Part shown: positions 1-9,547 of the stretch, one piece after another
Layout: each line of letters opens with the position of its first letter
Position numbering within the stretch: the first letter of the stretch is position 1
Assembly: GCF_025153455.1 (NCBI RefSeq)
Contig: NZ_JANZNT010000001.1
Coordinates: 1,302,001 to 1,366,000, forward strand
Reading direction: 5' to 3'
From: Sphingomonas sp. BGYR3
Lineage (GTDB): Bacteria; Pseudomonadota; Alphaproteobacteria; Sphingomonadales; Sphingomonadaceae
Length of the DNA: 64,000 bases
Notes under the pieces: model-generated
Database searches by the model: none
Told to the model about the DNA's origin: nothing
Seen by the model: only the letters and a program-made list of their open reading frames with translations
Made by a program: the position numbers and the translations under genes

Positions 1-538
1 CGGCCAGCACGCGCCACTGCCCGTCCGGACCCCGGCCCAGATCGACGGCATAGAAATGCAGGTGCCTGCCCCCCGGCGGGGTCAGCCCGACCATCGGCCG
101 CAGGAACAGCGCGCTGCCAGTGACCAGCGCGGCGGGCAGCGCGCCCTGGCTGACCAGATCGCCCGGGCCATAGATGTCGGCGATCAACGCCTCCATCAGC
201 GTCGCCCGCTGGGTCACGCCCGCACTGATTTCTGCCCATTCGGCCGAACCGATCATCAGCGGCACCGGCGACAGGGGCCATGGCCGCTCCTCGCTTTCGC
301 CAGGGATGCGGTATCCCGTGCCGATATCGTCTGCCTGACGCTGCGCCCGCTCGCGCACCTCGTCCAGCCTGCCGCCGGACGCGCCGGCCAGTTCGTCCAG
401 CATCGCCAGCCACGCATCGCGCTCTGCCCCGTCGGCAGCGCACAGCATGTCGCCGGCATTACCGTCGCCGCAATAATCGCGGATCCATTGCTCCGCGGCG
501 TCCGCGGTGCCGGTCGATCCTGTCGCCAGGCTAGCCAA
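1..538 (-). CDS. Circularly permuted ATP-grasp protein (COG2308-like), 5' part only
   Basis: The minus-strand frame is open from a TTG at 538-536 to the window edge (about 179 codons), so the C-terminal part is missing. The translation contains EALIADIYGPGDLV, LPAALVTG, FLRPMVGLTPPGGRHLHFYA and DLGRGPDGQWRVLA. These match the N-terminal part of the circularly permuted type 2 ATP-grasp family, proteins often encoded with alpha-E and transglutaminase-like genes and thought to ligate an amino acid or amine to a carboxylate; the substrate is unknown. The TTG start is chosen because a TGA lies five codons upstream in frame and the first in-frame ATG would remove a plausible N-terminus. The gene is divergent from pdxH across about 140 bp. 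Family call fairly sure, start less so. Confidence 0.8.
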   Translation of the reverse strand, partial: MASLATGSTGTADAAEQWIRDYCGDGNAGDMLCAADGAERDAWLAMLDELAGASGGRLDEVRERAQRQADDIGTGYRIPGESEERPWPLSPVPLMIGSAEWAEISAGVTQRATLMEALIADIYGPGDLVSQGALPAALVTGSALFLRPMVGLTPPGGRHLHFYAVDLGRGPDGQWRVLA

Positions 539-676
539 ATGCCGTTCCCGTCATGCACCGCCCCCGCTGAATGCGGTTTCCGTGCAACCACAAAGCATCC
601 CCCCGCGCAACCGCGCAGGAACCACATGGCGAACTTCCCCGTGGATAACCTTGACCCGCCGGCGTAATGAGCGCGC

Positions 677-1255
677 ATGAGCACTGACCCCCACACCCTG
701 TTCGACAGCTGGATGGCCGAGGCCGAGGCAAGCGAGATCAACGATCCCAATGCCATGGCGCTGGCCACGGCCGATGCGGATGGCCGCCCGGCCGTCCGCA
801 CGGTGCTGCTGAAGGGGCATGATGCGCGCGGATTCGTCTTTTACACCAACCGGGAAAGCCGAAAGGGGCTGGAACTGGCCGCCAACCCCCGCGCCATGCT
901 GCTGTTCCACTGGAAATCGCTGCGCCGACAGGTGCGGATCGAGGGGCCGGTTTCGATCATCGACGATGCCGAATCGGACACCTATTTCGCCACGCGCCCG
1001 CGCGCCTCGCAACTTGGCGCATGGGCGTCGGACCAGTCCCGGCCGCTGACGGCGCGCGCGACGTTCGAGTTGCGCCTGGCCGAGGCAGAGGCCCGGTTCG
1101 ACGGCGCCGACGTGCCGCGCCCACCGCACTGGGGCGGATATCGCGTGACCCCGGAACGGATCGAATTCTGGCAGGACCGCGACTATCGGCTGCACGAACG
1201 CCACGTGTTCACCCGCGACGGCAATGCCTGGCGCGAAGGGATGCTGTTCCCGTGA
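677..1255 (+). CDS. pdxH: Pyridoxamine 5'-phosphate oxidase
   Basis: This 192-residue protein is an FMN-dependent oxidase that converts pyridoxine or pyridoxamine 5'-phosphate to pyridoxal 5'-phosphate, the last step of vitamin B6 synthesis and salvage, in the cytoplasm. Family signatures seen are [18 protein letters not shown] near residue 40, the FMN-binding stretch around [27 protein letters not shown] and the C-terminal [15 protein letters not shown] block. Length is slightly below the E. coli enzyme (218) because the N-terminus is short, which is common in Alphaproteobacteria. The stop codon overlaps the GTG start of the next gene (GTGA), so the two are probably co-translated. Confidence 0.95.
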   Translation: MSTDPHTLFDSWMAEAEASEINDPNAMALATADADGRPAVRTVLLKGHDARGFVFYTNRESRKGLELAANPRAMLLFHWKSLRRQVRIEGPVSIIDDAESDTYFATRPRASQLGAWASDQSRPLTARATFELRLAEAEARFDGADVPRPPHWGGYRVTPERIEFWQDRDYRLHERHVFTRDGNAWREGMLFP

Positions 1256-2184
1256 CCGATCCGGCGCGGCTCGCCCGGTCGGCTGCGCTGGCCAGCGTCG
1301 GCACTGCCCTGTTTCTGGGCGGGATCAAGGGCTATGCCGCCTGGGCGACCGGTTCCGTCGCGATGCTCGGCTCGCTGGCCGATTCCGCGCTCGACCTGAT
1401 CGCATCGCTGGTCACACTGTTCGGGGTTCAGATCGCGGCCCGTCCGGCGGACGAGGATCACCGGTTCGGCCATGGCAAGGCAGAGGCGCTGGCCGCGCTG
1501 TTCCAGGTGGCGGTCATCACCGTGTCGGCCATCGGCATCCTGGGCCGCGCCATCCGCGATCTCTCGGCAGATCGGGTCGTCGCCCAGGCCGAATATGGCA
1601 TCGGTGTCAGCGTCATCGCGATCATCGCGACGCTCGCGCTGACCCGGTATCAGGCGCATGTCGTCGCGCGCACCGGATCGCTCGCCATCGGCACGGACCG
1701 GGTGCATTATACCAGCGACCTTTTGCTCAACGCCGCCGTCATCGCGGCACTGGTGCTGGAACAGTATCTTGGCCTGCGCGGCGCGGACCCGGTGTTCGGC
1801 ATCGGCATTGCGCTGTGGCTGCTGTTCGGCGCGTGGCGCGCCTCGATCGAGGCGATCGGCCAGTTGATGGACAAGGAATGGCCGGAGGAAAAGCGGCGCC
1901 GCTTTGTCGAGGTTGCCAGCCGTCATCCGGAGCTGAAGGGGCTGCACGACCTGCGCATCCGCACCAGCGGCAACCGCGACTTTGCCCAGTTTCACATGTG
2001 GATGGACCCCGACATGACCGTCGCTGCGGCCCATGACGTGGTCGAGGCGCTGGAACGCGCGCTTGAGGCCGAATTTCCGGGCATGGAGGTGCTGATCCAT
2101 ATCGACCCCGTCGGTCAGGTCGATCATCCCGGCAACCCGCTGGCCGAACGGGACGAGGTCGCACAGCTGCGCAGTCCCGGCTGA
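1252..2184 (+). CDS. Cation diffusion facilitator (FieF/YiiP-like) transporter
   Basis: A 310-residue inner-membrane protein of the cation diffusion facilitator family, which exports Zn, Fe or other divalent metals in exchange for protons. The four ligands of the transport site are visible: the D-x3-D pair in [11 protein letters not shown] (TM2) and the H-x3-D pair in HYTSDLLLN (TM5). A cytosolic domain follows from about residue 205, with [18 protein letters not shown] and HIDPVG as in YiiP. The start is a GTG overlapping the pdxH stop; the frame stays open further upstream inside pdxH but that part is a shadow. Metal specificity cannot be read from sequence; D-x3-D with H-x3-D fits Zn, Cd or Fe. 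Confidence 0.9.
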   Translation: MTDPARLARSAALASVGTALFLGGIKGYAAWATGSVAMLGSLADSALDLIASLVTLFGVQIAARPADEDHRFGHGKAEALAALFQVAVITVSAIGILGRAIRDLSADRVVAQAEYGIGVSVIAIIATLALTRYQAHVVARTGSLAIGTDRVHYTSDLLLNAAVIAALVLEQYLGLRGADPVFGIGIALWLLFGAWRASIEAIGQLMDKEWPEEKRRRFVEVASRHPELKGLHDLRIRTSGNRDFAQFHMWMDPDMTVAAAHDVVEALERALEAEFPGMEVLIHIDPVGQVDHPGNPLAERDEVAQLRSPG

Positions 2185-2339
2185 TCGTCCCCATTCGCCC
2201 GCATTGCGACGAATATCGACGGTTAAGCCTTGAAGATGCGGCCGATTTTGTCCAGCAGATGGAGCCAAACGACGCGTTCTGCGTTGGGGAGCGTTGATCG
2301 GGGGCAAGTGTGCCGTTGATCCGGGAATGGTGAGGGGCG

Positions 2340-4610
2340 GTGACAATCAGGTTCGGACGAACGGCTCGGCACGTGTTGCTGGCCAGCGCGGCCATGCTGC
2401 CCTGGGCTGCCCATGCGCAGGAATCGGGCAGCACCGCGCCCGCACAGACCGTGCCCACCCCTGCACCGGCGCCAGCGCCGACCCCCGAACCATCGCCGGA
2501 CAGCGATACCGACACCCCGATCGTCCCCGATAAGGAGTTCGAGGACGCGTTGCCCGCCCTGTCGAACGATCCCAACGCGCCGCTGGAACCGATGAGCGCG
2601 TTTGAGGGGAAGCCGGCGGACCAGGCAAAGCCGAAGGAGCAGGGGCAGCAGGAACAGGGACAGCCGGCACCGCCCGCCAACCCGGCCTCGCCCGCAACAT
2701 CGGGAGATATCGCCGCCCCCGCGCCACTGCCCGCCGAACCCGTGCTGGCCGAACCGCTGCCGCCACTCGATGGATTCGACGTCACCCCGCCCGTCGAAGT
2801 TGCGGCGGAAACCGATCCCCGCACCGTCGAAATCCGATATACGACGGTGGTCGAGGGGCTGGATACGCTGGGCCTGAAGGACCTGTTCAACGATCTGTCG
2901 GCCCTGCGGGAAGGCGATGGCAAGGCCGCCAATGCCACGATGGTGGCTGCCCGTGCGCGGGAGGACGAACAGCTTGCCGTCCGCCTGATGCGCTCACGCG
3001 GCTATTATGACGGCACCGCGATTTCGACCGTCGAACAAAATCCGGCCAATTCCGGGCGGCTGCGCGCCACCGTGTCGGCAACGCCCGGCAAGCAATACCG
3101 GCTGGACGCGATTGCCGTCCGCGCCGAACCCACCGTGCCGCCGGGTCTTGTCGAAAGCGTCCTGCCGCTGAAATCCGGCGATCCGATCGAGGCCGACCGG
3201 GTTCAGGGGGCAGAGGCGAATGTCGCCCTGCAGCTGCCGCGCCAGGGCTATCCGTTTGTCCAGGTGGGTCAGCGGGACATCGTGCTCGACGAACGCGACT
3301 TTACCGGCGACTATACCCTGCCCGTCGACACCGGCCCGCGCAGCAGCTTTGGCGGCCTGAAGACAGAGGGCGAACTGGCCTTCGACGTCGATCATCTGGC
3401 CGTCTTTCCCCGGTTCAAGGCGGGCGAGCTGTACGATGTCCGCCGCGTCGACGATCTGCGCGACGCCCTGATCGCGACGGGCCTGTTCTCCACCGTCTCG
3501 GTCGAACCGCAGCGGACCGGCACGCCCGGCCCCGACGGCACCGAACAGGTCGATCTGCTCGTCCGCCAGAATGCCGGCCCCGCCCGCACGCTGGCGGCCG
3601 AGGGCGGCTATGGCACGGGACAGGGCATCCGGGTCGAAGGCACCTGGACCCATCGCAACCTGTTCCCGCCAGAGGGCGCGCTGATCGTCAGCGCCGTTGC
3701 CGGGACGCAGGAACAGGGCGCGGGCGTCACGTTCCGCCGGTCCAATGCCGGCAAGCGTGACCGCACCTTCAGCCTCGCGGCCATCGCCAACCGGTCCAAT
3801 TACGACGCGTTCGAAGCGTTCACCGGCACGCTGTCGGCCCGGATCAGCTATGATTCGACCCCGATCTGGCAGAAACGCTGGACCTATTATTTCGGTGCGG
3901 AACTGGTCGGCACGAACGAGGATGTGTTCAGTTTCGACCGCAACGAACGCATCCGGCGTACCTATGGCATTGCCGCGCTGCCGCTGTTCCTGGGCTATGA
4001 CGCGTCGGACGACCTGCTCAATCCGACGCGCGGTTTCCGGGTCAAGCTGAACCTCAGCCCCGAGGCATCGGTTCAGGGCAGCACGCGCCCCTATCTGCGC
4101 TCGATGGTCGAGGTGACGGGATATTACCCGATCACGGACGATCTGGTCATCGCAGGGCGCGCCCGCGCCGGATCGATTGCGGGCATTTCGCGCGACAATC
4201 TGGCCCCCTCGCGCCGCTATTATGCGGGTGGCGGCGGGTCGGTGCGCGGCTTCGGCTTTCAGGAGCTTGGGCCCCGCACGATCGAACCCAATCCCGATTT
4301 CGACCCGACCAATCCAAACGAAAAGGATCCGCCCACGATCTTCCGTCCGCTTGGCGGGCGCAGCCTCAACGAATTCGCGCTGGAGGCGCGCTATCGCTTC
4401 GGCAATTTCGGCATCGTGCCGTTCGTCGATGCGGGCCAGGTGTATGACAGCACCCTGCCCAGGGGGAGCGATCTGCGTTTCGGCGCGGGCATTGGCGGGC
4501 GCTTCTATACCAATTTCGGGCCGATGCGCGTCGACATCGCCACGCCGATCAACCGCCAGCCGGGTGAATCGCGCATCGCTCTTTATATCTCGATCGGACA
4601 GGCATTCTGA
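2340..4610 (+). CDS. tamA: Outer-membrane assembly factor TamA (BamA/Omp85 family)
   Basis: A 756-residue Omp85-family protein. It has a signal peptide with likely cleavage after AHA at residue 26, a long Pro/Ala/Glu-rich linker (about 30-140), a POTRA region (about 155-400) and a 16-strand-type beta-barrel with the family features ending in a terminal phenylalanine (SIGQAF). With TamB it helps insert outer-membrane proteins and, in current models, moves phospholipids between membranes. The start is GTG, preceded by the purine-rich GAGGGGCG. The stop overlaps the tamB start (TGATG). The extended low-complexity linker makes it longer than E. coli TamA (577 residues), as in other sphingomonads. 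Confidence 0.92.
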   Translation: MTIRFGRTARHVLLASAAMLPWAAHAQESGSTAPAQTVPTPAPAPAPTPEPSPDSDTDTPIVPDKEFEDALPALSNDPNAPLEPMSAFEGKPADQAKPKEQGQQEQGQPAPPANPASPATSGDIAAPAPLPAEPVLAEPLPPLDGFDVTPPVEVAAETDPRTVEIRYTTVVEGLDTLGLKDLFNDLSALREGDGKAANATMVAARAREDEQLAVRLMRSRGYYDGTAISTVEQNPANSGRLRATVSATPGKQYRLDAIAVRAEPTVPPGLVESVLPLKSGDPIEADRVQGAEANVALQLPRQGYPFVQVGQRDIVLDERDFTGDYTLPVDTGPRSSFGGLKTEGELAFDVDHLAVFPRFKAGELYDVRRVDDLRDALIATGLFSTVSVEPQRTGTPGPDGTEQVDLLVRQNAGPARTLAAEGGYGTGQGIRVEGTWTHRNLFPPEGALIVSAVAGTQEQGAGVTFRRSNAGKRDRTFSLAAIANRSNYDAFEAFTGTLSARISYDSTPIWQKRWTYYFGAELVGTNEDVFSFDRNERIRRTYGIAALPLFLGYDASDDLLNPTRGFRVKLNLSPEASVQGSTRPYLRSMVEVTGYYPITDDLVIAGRARAGSIAGISRDNLAPSRRYYAGGGGSVRGFGFQELGPRTIEPNPDFDPTNPNEKDPPTIFRPLGGRSLNEFALEARYRFGNFGIVPFVDAGQVYDSTLPRGSDLRFGAGIGGRFYTNFGPMRVDIATPINRQPGESRIALYISIGQAF

Positions 4611-7600
4611 TGGCCAGCGCACCGCCCGTCGATGAACCCGTGATCGTCCGCCGCCCCCGCTGGCAACGGATTGCGCGGATCATCCTGATCGTGCTGCTCG
4701 GCCTGGTGCTGCTGCTCGGCGCGCTGGTGCTTGGCCTCAACACCGGTCCCGGCCGGGCGTTTCTGGCCCGGCAGATCGGCGGCTACACGCTGGCATCCGG
4801 CCTGAACCTCAAGGTCGGGCGGATCGACGGGTCGATCTATGGCGCGATGGTGCTGCGCGATGTCCGGGCCAGCGATCAAAAGGGCGTGTTCGCAACCTCG
4901 CCCGAACTGCGCGTCGATTGGCGGCCGTTCGCCTTTGCGTCCAACCATGTCGATGTGCGCAGCCTGACCAGCCCGCTGGTCCGCGTCGACCGGTTGCCGG
5001 AGCTAAAGGAAACGCCGACCGATCCCGACGCGCCGCTGCTGCCCGATATCGATATCGACGTGAACCGGCTGGTCATCGACCGGATCGAGCTTGCCCCCGC
5101 TGTGGCGGGCCGCCGCTATCTCGCCCGCCTTGCCGGGGACGCGCATATCGCGGATCGCCGGGCACAGGTGCGGGCCGATGGCGTCACGCTGAACGGTCCC
5201 GGCCTTGCCGGCGGCGACCGGGTTGCCCTGCGTCTTGATGCCGTTCCGGATGCCGACCGGCTGGATGTCGACATGCGCCTCAACGCGCCTGCCAATGGCC
5301 TGGTCGGCTCGCTGGCCGGGCTAAAGGCGCCGCTGGTCGCCACGCTTGACGGCGATGGCAGCTGGCAACGCTGGCGCGGCACGCTTGCCGGCACGCTGGG
5401 CGGTCAGTCGATCGCCAATCTTGCTCTGGATGCGGCCAATGGCCTGTTCCGGGTGCGCGGCGATGCGCGGCCGGGCCTCTATCTGACCGGCCCTGTCGAG
5501 CGGCTGACCGCGCCGCGGCTGCAGATCGCGATGGACGCGCGGCTGCTGGGCGACCGGCGGCTGGACACGCAGCTTCGCCTGCGCTCCGATGCGATGGCCG
5601 TCGCCACGCAGGGCCTGATCGACCTCGCCCGCAGCCGGTTCGACGGCGTGCGGGCAGAGGCGCAGTTGCTGACCCCCGGCGCGATTGCCGACAATCTGAA
5701 CGGCAATGCCGTGCGGCTGGATGTGGCGTTGAACGGCCCCTTCGCCACCCCGACCGTGGATTACAAACTGGCCGCCGCTGCCTTGGGCTTTGGCGAAACG
5801 GTGGTCGAACGGCTCTATGCCGAGGGGCAGGCACGGATCGATGCCAACCGCATCCTGGTGCCGGTCAATGCCCGCGCCGCGCGCATTGCTGGCCTGAACG
5901 CCGCGGTCGGCGGGCTGGTAACCAATGTCGCGCTGAACGGCGATATCGCCATCAACGGCACCCAGATCCTGTCCGACAATCTGCGCATCCGGTCCGACCG
6001 GGTGAACGCCACCGCGATCATCGCCGCCGATGTCGCGACGGGCCGCTATACCGGCGCGCTGCAGGGCCGGGTGAACAATTACGAACTCGCATCATTCGGC
6101 ATCTTCGATCTTGAAACCAACGCCGATCTCTACACCGCGCCCGGCGGCGGCTACGGGATTCGCGGGCGGCTGGTGACCCGGACAAAGCGCCTGTTCAACG
6201 AAGGGATCGCAACGTTCCTGGGCGGCAATGCAAAGGCCGCGGTGGATGTCGTGCTGACACCCGAAAACATCGTCCGGTTCGACAATCTGCGCCTGTCGGC
6301 CCCGCAATTCCGCATCACGCGCGGGCGGGGCAGCTATGATTTCGCCGGACCGCTGCTGATCGATGCGGATGCCGTCTCCACGCAATATGGTCCGCTGTCC
6401 GCGCGGGTATCGGGCACCGTGGCCGCGCCGCTCGTGCTGCTGCGCGCGCCGCGTCCGGGCGTCGGCATCGGCCTTGCCAATCTGGAAGCGCGCGTGCGTG
6501 GCCAGGGCGATGCCTATGCCATCACCGCCACCGGCGGCACCAACTATGGGCCATTCAACGCAAACCTTGTCGTCCGCACCGCCCCACGCCTGAACGCGAC
6601 GATCCGCGACACCCTGTTCGCGGGGATCACGTTCAACGGCCAAGTTGCGGCGACACCCGCAGGCCCGTTTGCCGGGGCGCTGGACTTTGCCGGTTCCGGC
6701 GTCACCGGCCGCGCTGACCTTGGCGCACAGGGGCGGTTCCAGACGGCGGCGATCAACGCCCGCGCCACCAACGCCGCCATTCCCGGCGACATGGGCCTGA
6801 CCATTGGTCAGGCGCTGGCGACCGGCCGGGTGGTCCTGTACGATGATGCCCCCGCCGTTACCTTCGATGCTCAGGTCGCCAATCTGCGTCAGGGCGAATA
6901 TGTTGTCACCCGAGCCCGTGCGCGCGGCGATTATCGCGGCGGGCGCGGCACGGTTCAGGCGGTGGCGCGCGGCACGACCGGCGTGCCGTTCGAACTGGCC
7001 GCCAATGCCGACCTGACGCCTCGCCTGTGGACCGTCGCGCTAAAGGGCAAGGGCAACGGCGTCGGGTTCCGGACACAGGAACCCGCCCGCATCGACGTCA
7101 GCGGCAATGACTATCGCCTGCTCCCCACCCGCATCACGCTGGATCAGGGGGCGGTGCGGATCGCCGGGCGCTATGGCAATGGCTACAGCCTTCAGGGTCA
7201 GCTTGACCGGCTCGACCTGCAAATCGCCAACGCCTTTGCCCCCGGCATCGGCATCGGCGGCACGGCCACGGGCAGCTTTACCGTGGATCAGGGCGCGGGC
7301 GGCAACCCCAATGGCAATGCCCGCATCGCGATCAGCAACTTCACCCGGTCCAGCCTGGCCACGGTGTCCAGCCCGGTCGATATCCAGTCGATCCTTGCCC
7401 TGAATGCCGGGCAGGCGGACGTGCGCGCGCTGATCCAGCGCGGCGGCGCGACCATCGGCCGGGTACAGGCGCGCACCGGGCTGACCGCCGGGGCACCGCT
7501 GACCGGCGGGGTGCGGTACAACGGCCCGGCAGAGGTGCTGTGGTCACTGGGTGGCATCGCGGATCAGCAGCTGTCCGGACCGATCGGCCTGGCCGCCGAC

Positions 7601-8794
7601 TTCTCCGGCACGCTTGGCGCGCCGCGCATCACCGGCCTGGTCCGCGCAAACGACCTTGTCTACGAAAACGAAACCTATGGCACGCGCCTGTCCGCCATGC
7701 GGATCACCGGCCGATTCACCAATGACCGGTTCGAGCTGCAGGACCTGCGCGCCACGGCGGGTGAAGGCAATGTCACGGCACGGGGCTTTGTCGGCCTGTC
7801 GTCGAACAGCGGCTTTCCGGTGGATGTGACCGCCCGCCTGAACAACGCCCGGCTTGCGCGCAGCGACATGATCGGCGCCACCGCCACAGGCGAAATCCGC
7901 CTGACCAACGGCCCGGACGGCGGCCAGATTCAGGGCGATATCCGCATTCCGGAGGCGCGGTACCAGATCATTCGGCAGGGCGCGGCAGAGGTTGCCGAAC
8001 TGACCGGCGTGCGCCGCCGCACCACCGCGCTGGAGGCCGCCAATGCACCGCGCGGCTCTACGCCGCCACCATCGGCTGGGCTCTTCCGCCTTGACCTGCG
8101 CGTCCGGGCCGACAACCGGCTCTATGTGTCCGGCATGGGCCTGGAAAGCGAATGGCAGGCCGATCTGCGCGTGCGCGGCACGTCGGCCAACCCGCGCATC
8201 TCCGGCCAGATCGAGGCGATTCGCGGCACGTACAGCTTTGCCGGCCGCCGGTTCGAACTGGACGACGGCAACGTGACCTATGAGGGCAATGACCTGCTCA
8301 ACCCCAATATCGCGATCTCGGCATCGACGACGACAGAGGGGGTGACGGCGATCATCAACGTCACCGGCACTGCCCAGCGGCCACAGGTCGCGTTCACATC
8401 CACGCCCGCGCTGGCGCAGGACGAGGTGCTGTCCCGCATCCTGTTCGGCCGGTCCGTCACCAACCTGTCGGCGATTCAGGCGATCCAGCTGGCCTCTGCG
8501 CTCAATTCGCTGCGCGGATCGGGAGGCGGGCTCAACCCGCTGGGCGAACTGCGTCAGGCGGGCGGGATCGACCGGCTCCGCATCCTGGGCGCGGACGATA
8601 CCGCCGGCCGGGGCACCGCCCTTGCCGCCGGCCAGTATCTGACCGACGACATCTATGTCGAAATCATCACCGACGCGCGCGGCTTTACCGCAACCCAGCT
8701 GGAAATCGCGCTGACCCGTGCCCTGTCGCTCCTGTCGCAAACGGGCAGCTTCGGCGGATCCAGCGTCAATCTGCGCTATTCGCGGGATTACTGA
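4610..8794 (+). CDS. tamB: Translocation and assembly module protein TamB
   Basis: A 1394-residue AsmA-like/TamB protein. One N-terminal transmembrane helix (about residues 21-43, Leu/Val-rich) anchors it in the inner membrane. The long body of repeating beta-strands is predicted to form the hydrophobic groove that spans the periplasm, and the C-terminal DUF490/TamB domain (about 1050-1394, with DEVLSRILFG and LYVSGMGLESEW) contacts TamA. The gene starts within the tamA stop codon, so translation is coupled. The stop codon sits in the loop of a perfect 8-bp hairpin, and its last codons are duplicated downstream (see the 8769-8880 repeat). Confidence 0.93.
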   Translation: MASAPPVDEPVIVRRPRWQRIARIILIVLLGLVLLLGALVLGLNTGPGRAFLARQIGGYTLASGLNLKVGRIDGSIYGAMVLRDVRASDQKGVFATSPELRVDWRPFAFASNHVDVRSLTSPLVRVDRLPELKETPTDPDAPLLPDIDIDVNRLVIDRIELAPAVAGRRYLARLAGDAHIADRRAQVRADGVTLNGPGLAGGDRVALRLDAVPDADRLDVDMRLNAPANGLVGSLAGLKAPLVATLDGDGSWQRWRGTLAGTLGGQSIANLALDAANGLFRVRGDARPGLYLTGPVERLTAPRLQIAMDARLLGDRRLDTQLRLRSDAMAVATQGLIDLARSRFDGVRAEAQLLTPGAIADNLNGNAVRLDVALNGPFATPTVDYKLAAAALGFGETVVERLYAEGQARIDANRILVPVNARAARIAGLNAAVGGLVTNVALNGDIAINGTQILSDNLRIRSDRVNATAIIAADVATGRYTGALQGRVNNYELASFGIFDLETNADLYTAPGGGYGIRGRLVTRTKRLFNEGIATFLGGNAKAAVDVVLTPENIVRFDNLRLSAPQFRITRGRGSYDFAGPLLIDADAVSTQYGPLSARVSGTVAAPLVLLRAPRPGVGIGLANLEARVRGQGDAYAITATGGTNYGPFNANLVVRTAPRLNATIRDTLFAGITFNGQVAATPAGPFAGALDFAGSGVTGRADLGAQGRFQTAAINARATNAAIPGDMGLTIGQALATGRVVLYDDAPAVTFDAQVANLRQGEYVVTRARARGDYRGGRGTVQAVARGTTGVPFELAANADLTPRLWTVALKGKGNGVGFRTQEPARIDVSGNDYRLLPTRITLDQGAVRIAGRYGNGYSLQGQLDRLDLQIANAFAPGIGIGGTATGSFTVDQGAGGNPNGNARIAISNFTRSSLATVSSPVDIQSILALNAGQADVRALIQRGGATIGRVQARTGLTAGAPLTGGVRYNGPAEVLWSLGGIADQQLSGPIGLAADFSGTLGAPRITGLVRANDLVYENETYGTRLSAMRITGRFTNDRFELQDLRATAGEGNVTARGFVGLSSNSGFPVDVTARLNNARLARSDMIGATATGEIRLTNGPDGGQIQGDIRIPEARYQIIRQGAAEVAELTGVRRRTTALEAANAPRGSTPPPSAGLFRLDLRVRADNRLYVSGMGLESEWQADLRVRGTSANPRISGQIEAIRGTYSFAGRRFELDDGNVTYEGNDLLNPNIAISASTTTEGVTAIINVTGTAQRPQVAFTSTPALAQDEVLSRILFGRSVTNLSAIQAIQLASALNSLRGSGGGLNPLGELRQAGGIDRLRILGADDTAGRGTALAAGQYLTDDIYVEIITDARGFTATQLEIALTRALSLLSQTGSFGGSSVNLRYSRDY

Positions 8795-8880
8795 TCCCGC
8801 GGATGCGGCGGTGATGGTGGGGGTGCGATCTGCGTCATTCGCGGGACGCCTGATCCCGCGACTGCGCCGATAATTTTGGG
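8769..8880 (+). repeat. 59-bp tandem duplication with two stop-codon hairpins after tamB
   Basis: The segment from about 8769, covering the last tamB codons and stop, is repeated imperfectly 59 bp later from about 8828. Each copy holds an inverted repeat, CGCGGGAT/ATCCCGCG at 8781-8801 and CGCGGGA/TCCCGCG at 8840-8860. The second copy would read DLRHSRDA-stop against the real NLRYSRDY-stop. The hairpins lie where a transcript end or 3' protective structure is expected for tamAB; the second is followed by a weak AATTTT run only. Confidence 0.6.
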
Positions 8881-8885
8881 GGTAA

Positions 8886-8962
8886 TGGTAGCGGAGGAGG
8901 GACTTGAACCCCCGACCCCAGGATTATGATTCCCGTGCTCTAACCAACTGAGCTACTCCGCC
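8886..8962 (-). tRNA. tRNA-Met(CAT), elongator
   Basis: The minus strand folds as a full cloverleaf: acceptor GGCGGAG with CTCCGCT (one G-U), D-stem GCTC/GAGC, anticodon stem CGGGA/TCCTG with loop ATCATAA (anticodon CAT), and T-loop TTCAAGT. The discriminator is A and CCA is encoded at 8886-8888. A base-paired first position argues for the elongator rather than the initiator. A lysidine-modified Ile isoacceptor cannot be fully excluded by eye. Confidence 0.93.
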
Positions 8963-9019
8963 CCATGACAGGGCACCCTTGCGGGCGAAGCGGCGACTTA
9001 GTGCGGGCGGGCGCGCCGG

Positions 9020-9547
9020 TCAAGCGAACATATGCCGGGATAATGCTTCCCATGGCCCGTCGCGATAGGCCCAGCAGCCAATGCCCGTAATGGCCAGCGG
9101 ACGGACGCGAAAACCGGCCTCCATCTCGGCGCGCAATGCCCTGGCCTGATGCGGCTCGACCTTGTTCTGGATCGTCACGTGCGGACGCCATCCGGCCTGA
9201 TCCTGCGGCACCAGCATCCCCGTGAACGCATCGGCCAGCCGGTCGCGCAGCGCGGCCAGGTCGGGGCTTTCGATGCGAAAGGCGGTGCCCCGGCCCAGCG
9301 TGACGACACCCGCAATCCATGCCCGGGGCGCGTGCTGCCCCCGCGTTTCTGCATTCAGCCGCTGCCGCAATTCGGGCATGATCGCGGGCGGCAGATGGTG
9401 GAACAGCGTGATGTGCGCCGGCACCTGATTGCGCTCTGGCGGGAAATGCGCGCGGCGCAGGCCGTCCAGCCAGGCAAAATCCTGTTGCCCGAACAATGCC
9501 GTCACGATGACCGGCGCCGCACCGGACGGGTCATCGGGTCCGGTCAA
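9020..9547 (-). CDS. 2'-5' RNA ligase / 2H phosphoesterase family protein
   Basis: About 175 residues when read from a TTG that overlaps the kup stop (TTGA). The two catalytic H-x-T motifs of the 2H phosphoesterase superfamily are present: HITLFH in the first half and HVTIQN in the second. Members hydrolyse 2',3'-cyclic phosphates or cyclic nucleotides, or ligate 2'-5' RNA ends in vitro; the cellular substrate is unknown. The alternative start is the GTG of [10 protein letters not shown], 15 codons downstream. It sits immediately after kup on the same strand, so co-transcription is likely. Longer readings that extend into kup are not supported. Confidence 0.82.
   Translation of the reverse strand: MTGPDDPSGAAPVIVTALFGQQDFAWLDGLRRAHFPPERNQVPAHITLFHHLPPAIMPELRQRLNAETRGQHAPRAWIAGVVTLGRGTAFRIESPDLAALRDRLADAFTGMLVPQDQAGWRPHVTIQNKVEPHQARALRAEMEAGFRVRPLAITGIGCWAYRDGPWEALSRHMFA

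Noticed and set aside
1183..2346. Long minus-strand open frame opposite the cation transporter
   Set aside because: It lies antisense to a gene with clear family motifs and has the Arg/Gly/His/Asp-rich composition typical of GC-rich shadow frames.
2994..4622. 542-codon minus-strand frame opposite tamA
   Set aside because: Antisense to the barrel region of tamA, no ribosome site and no recognisable domain; a shadow of codon bias.
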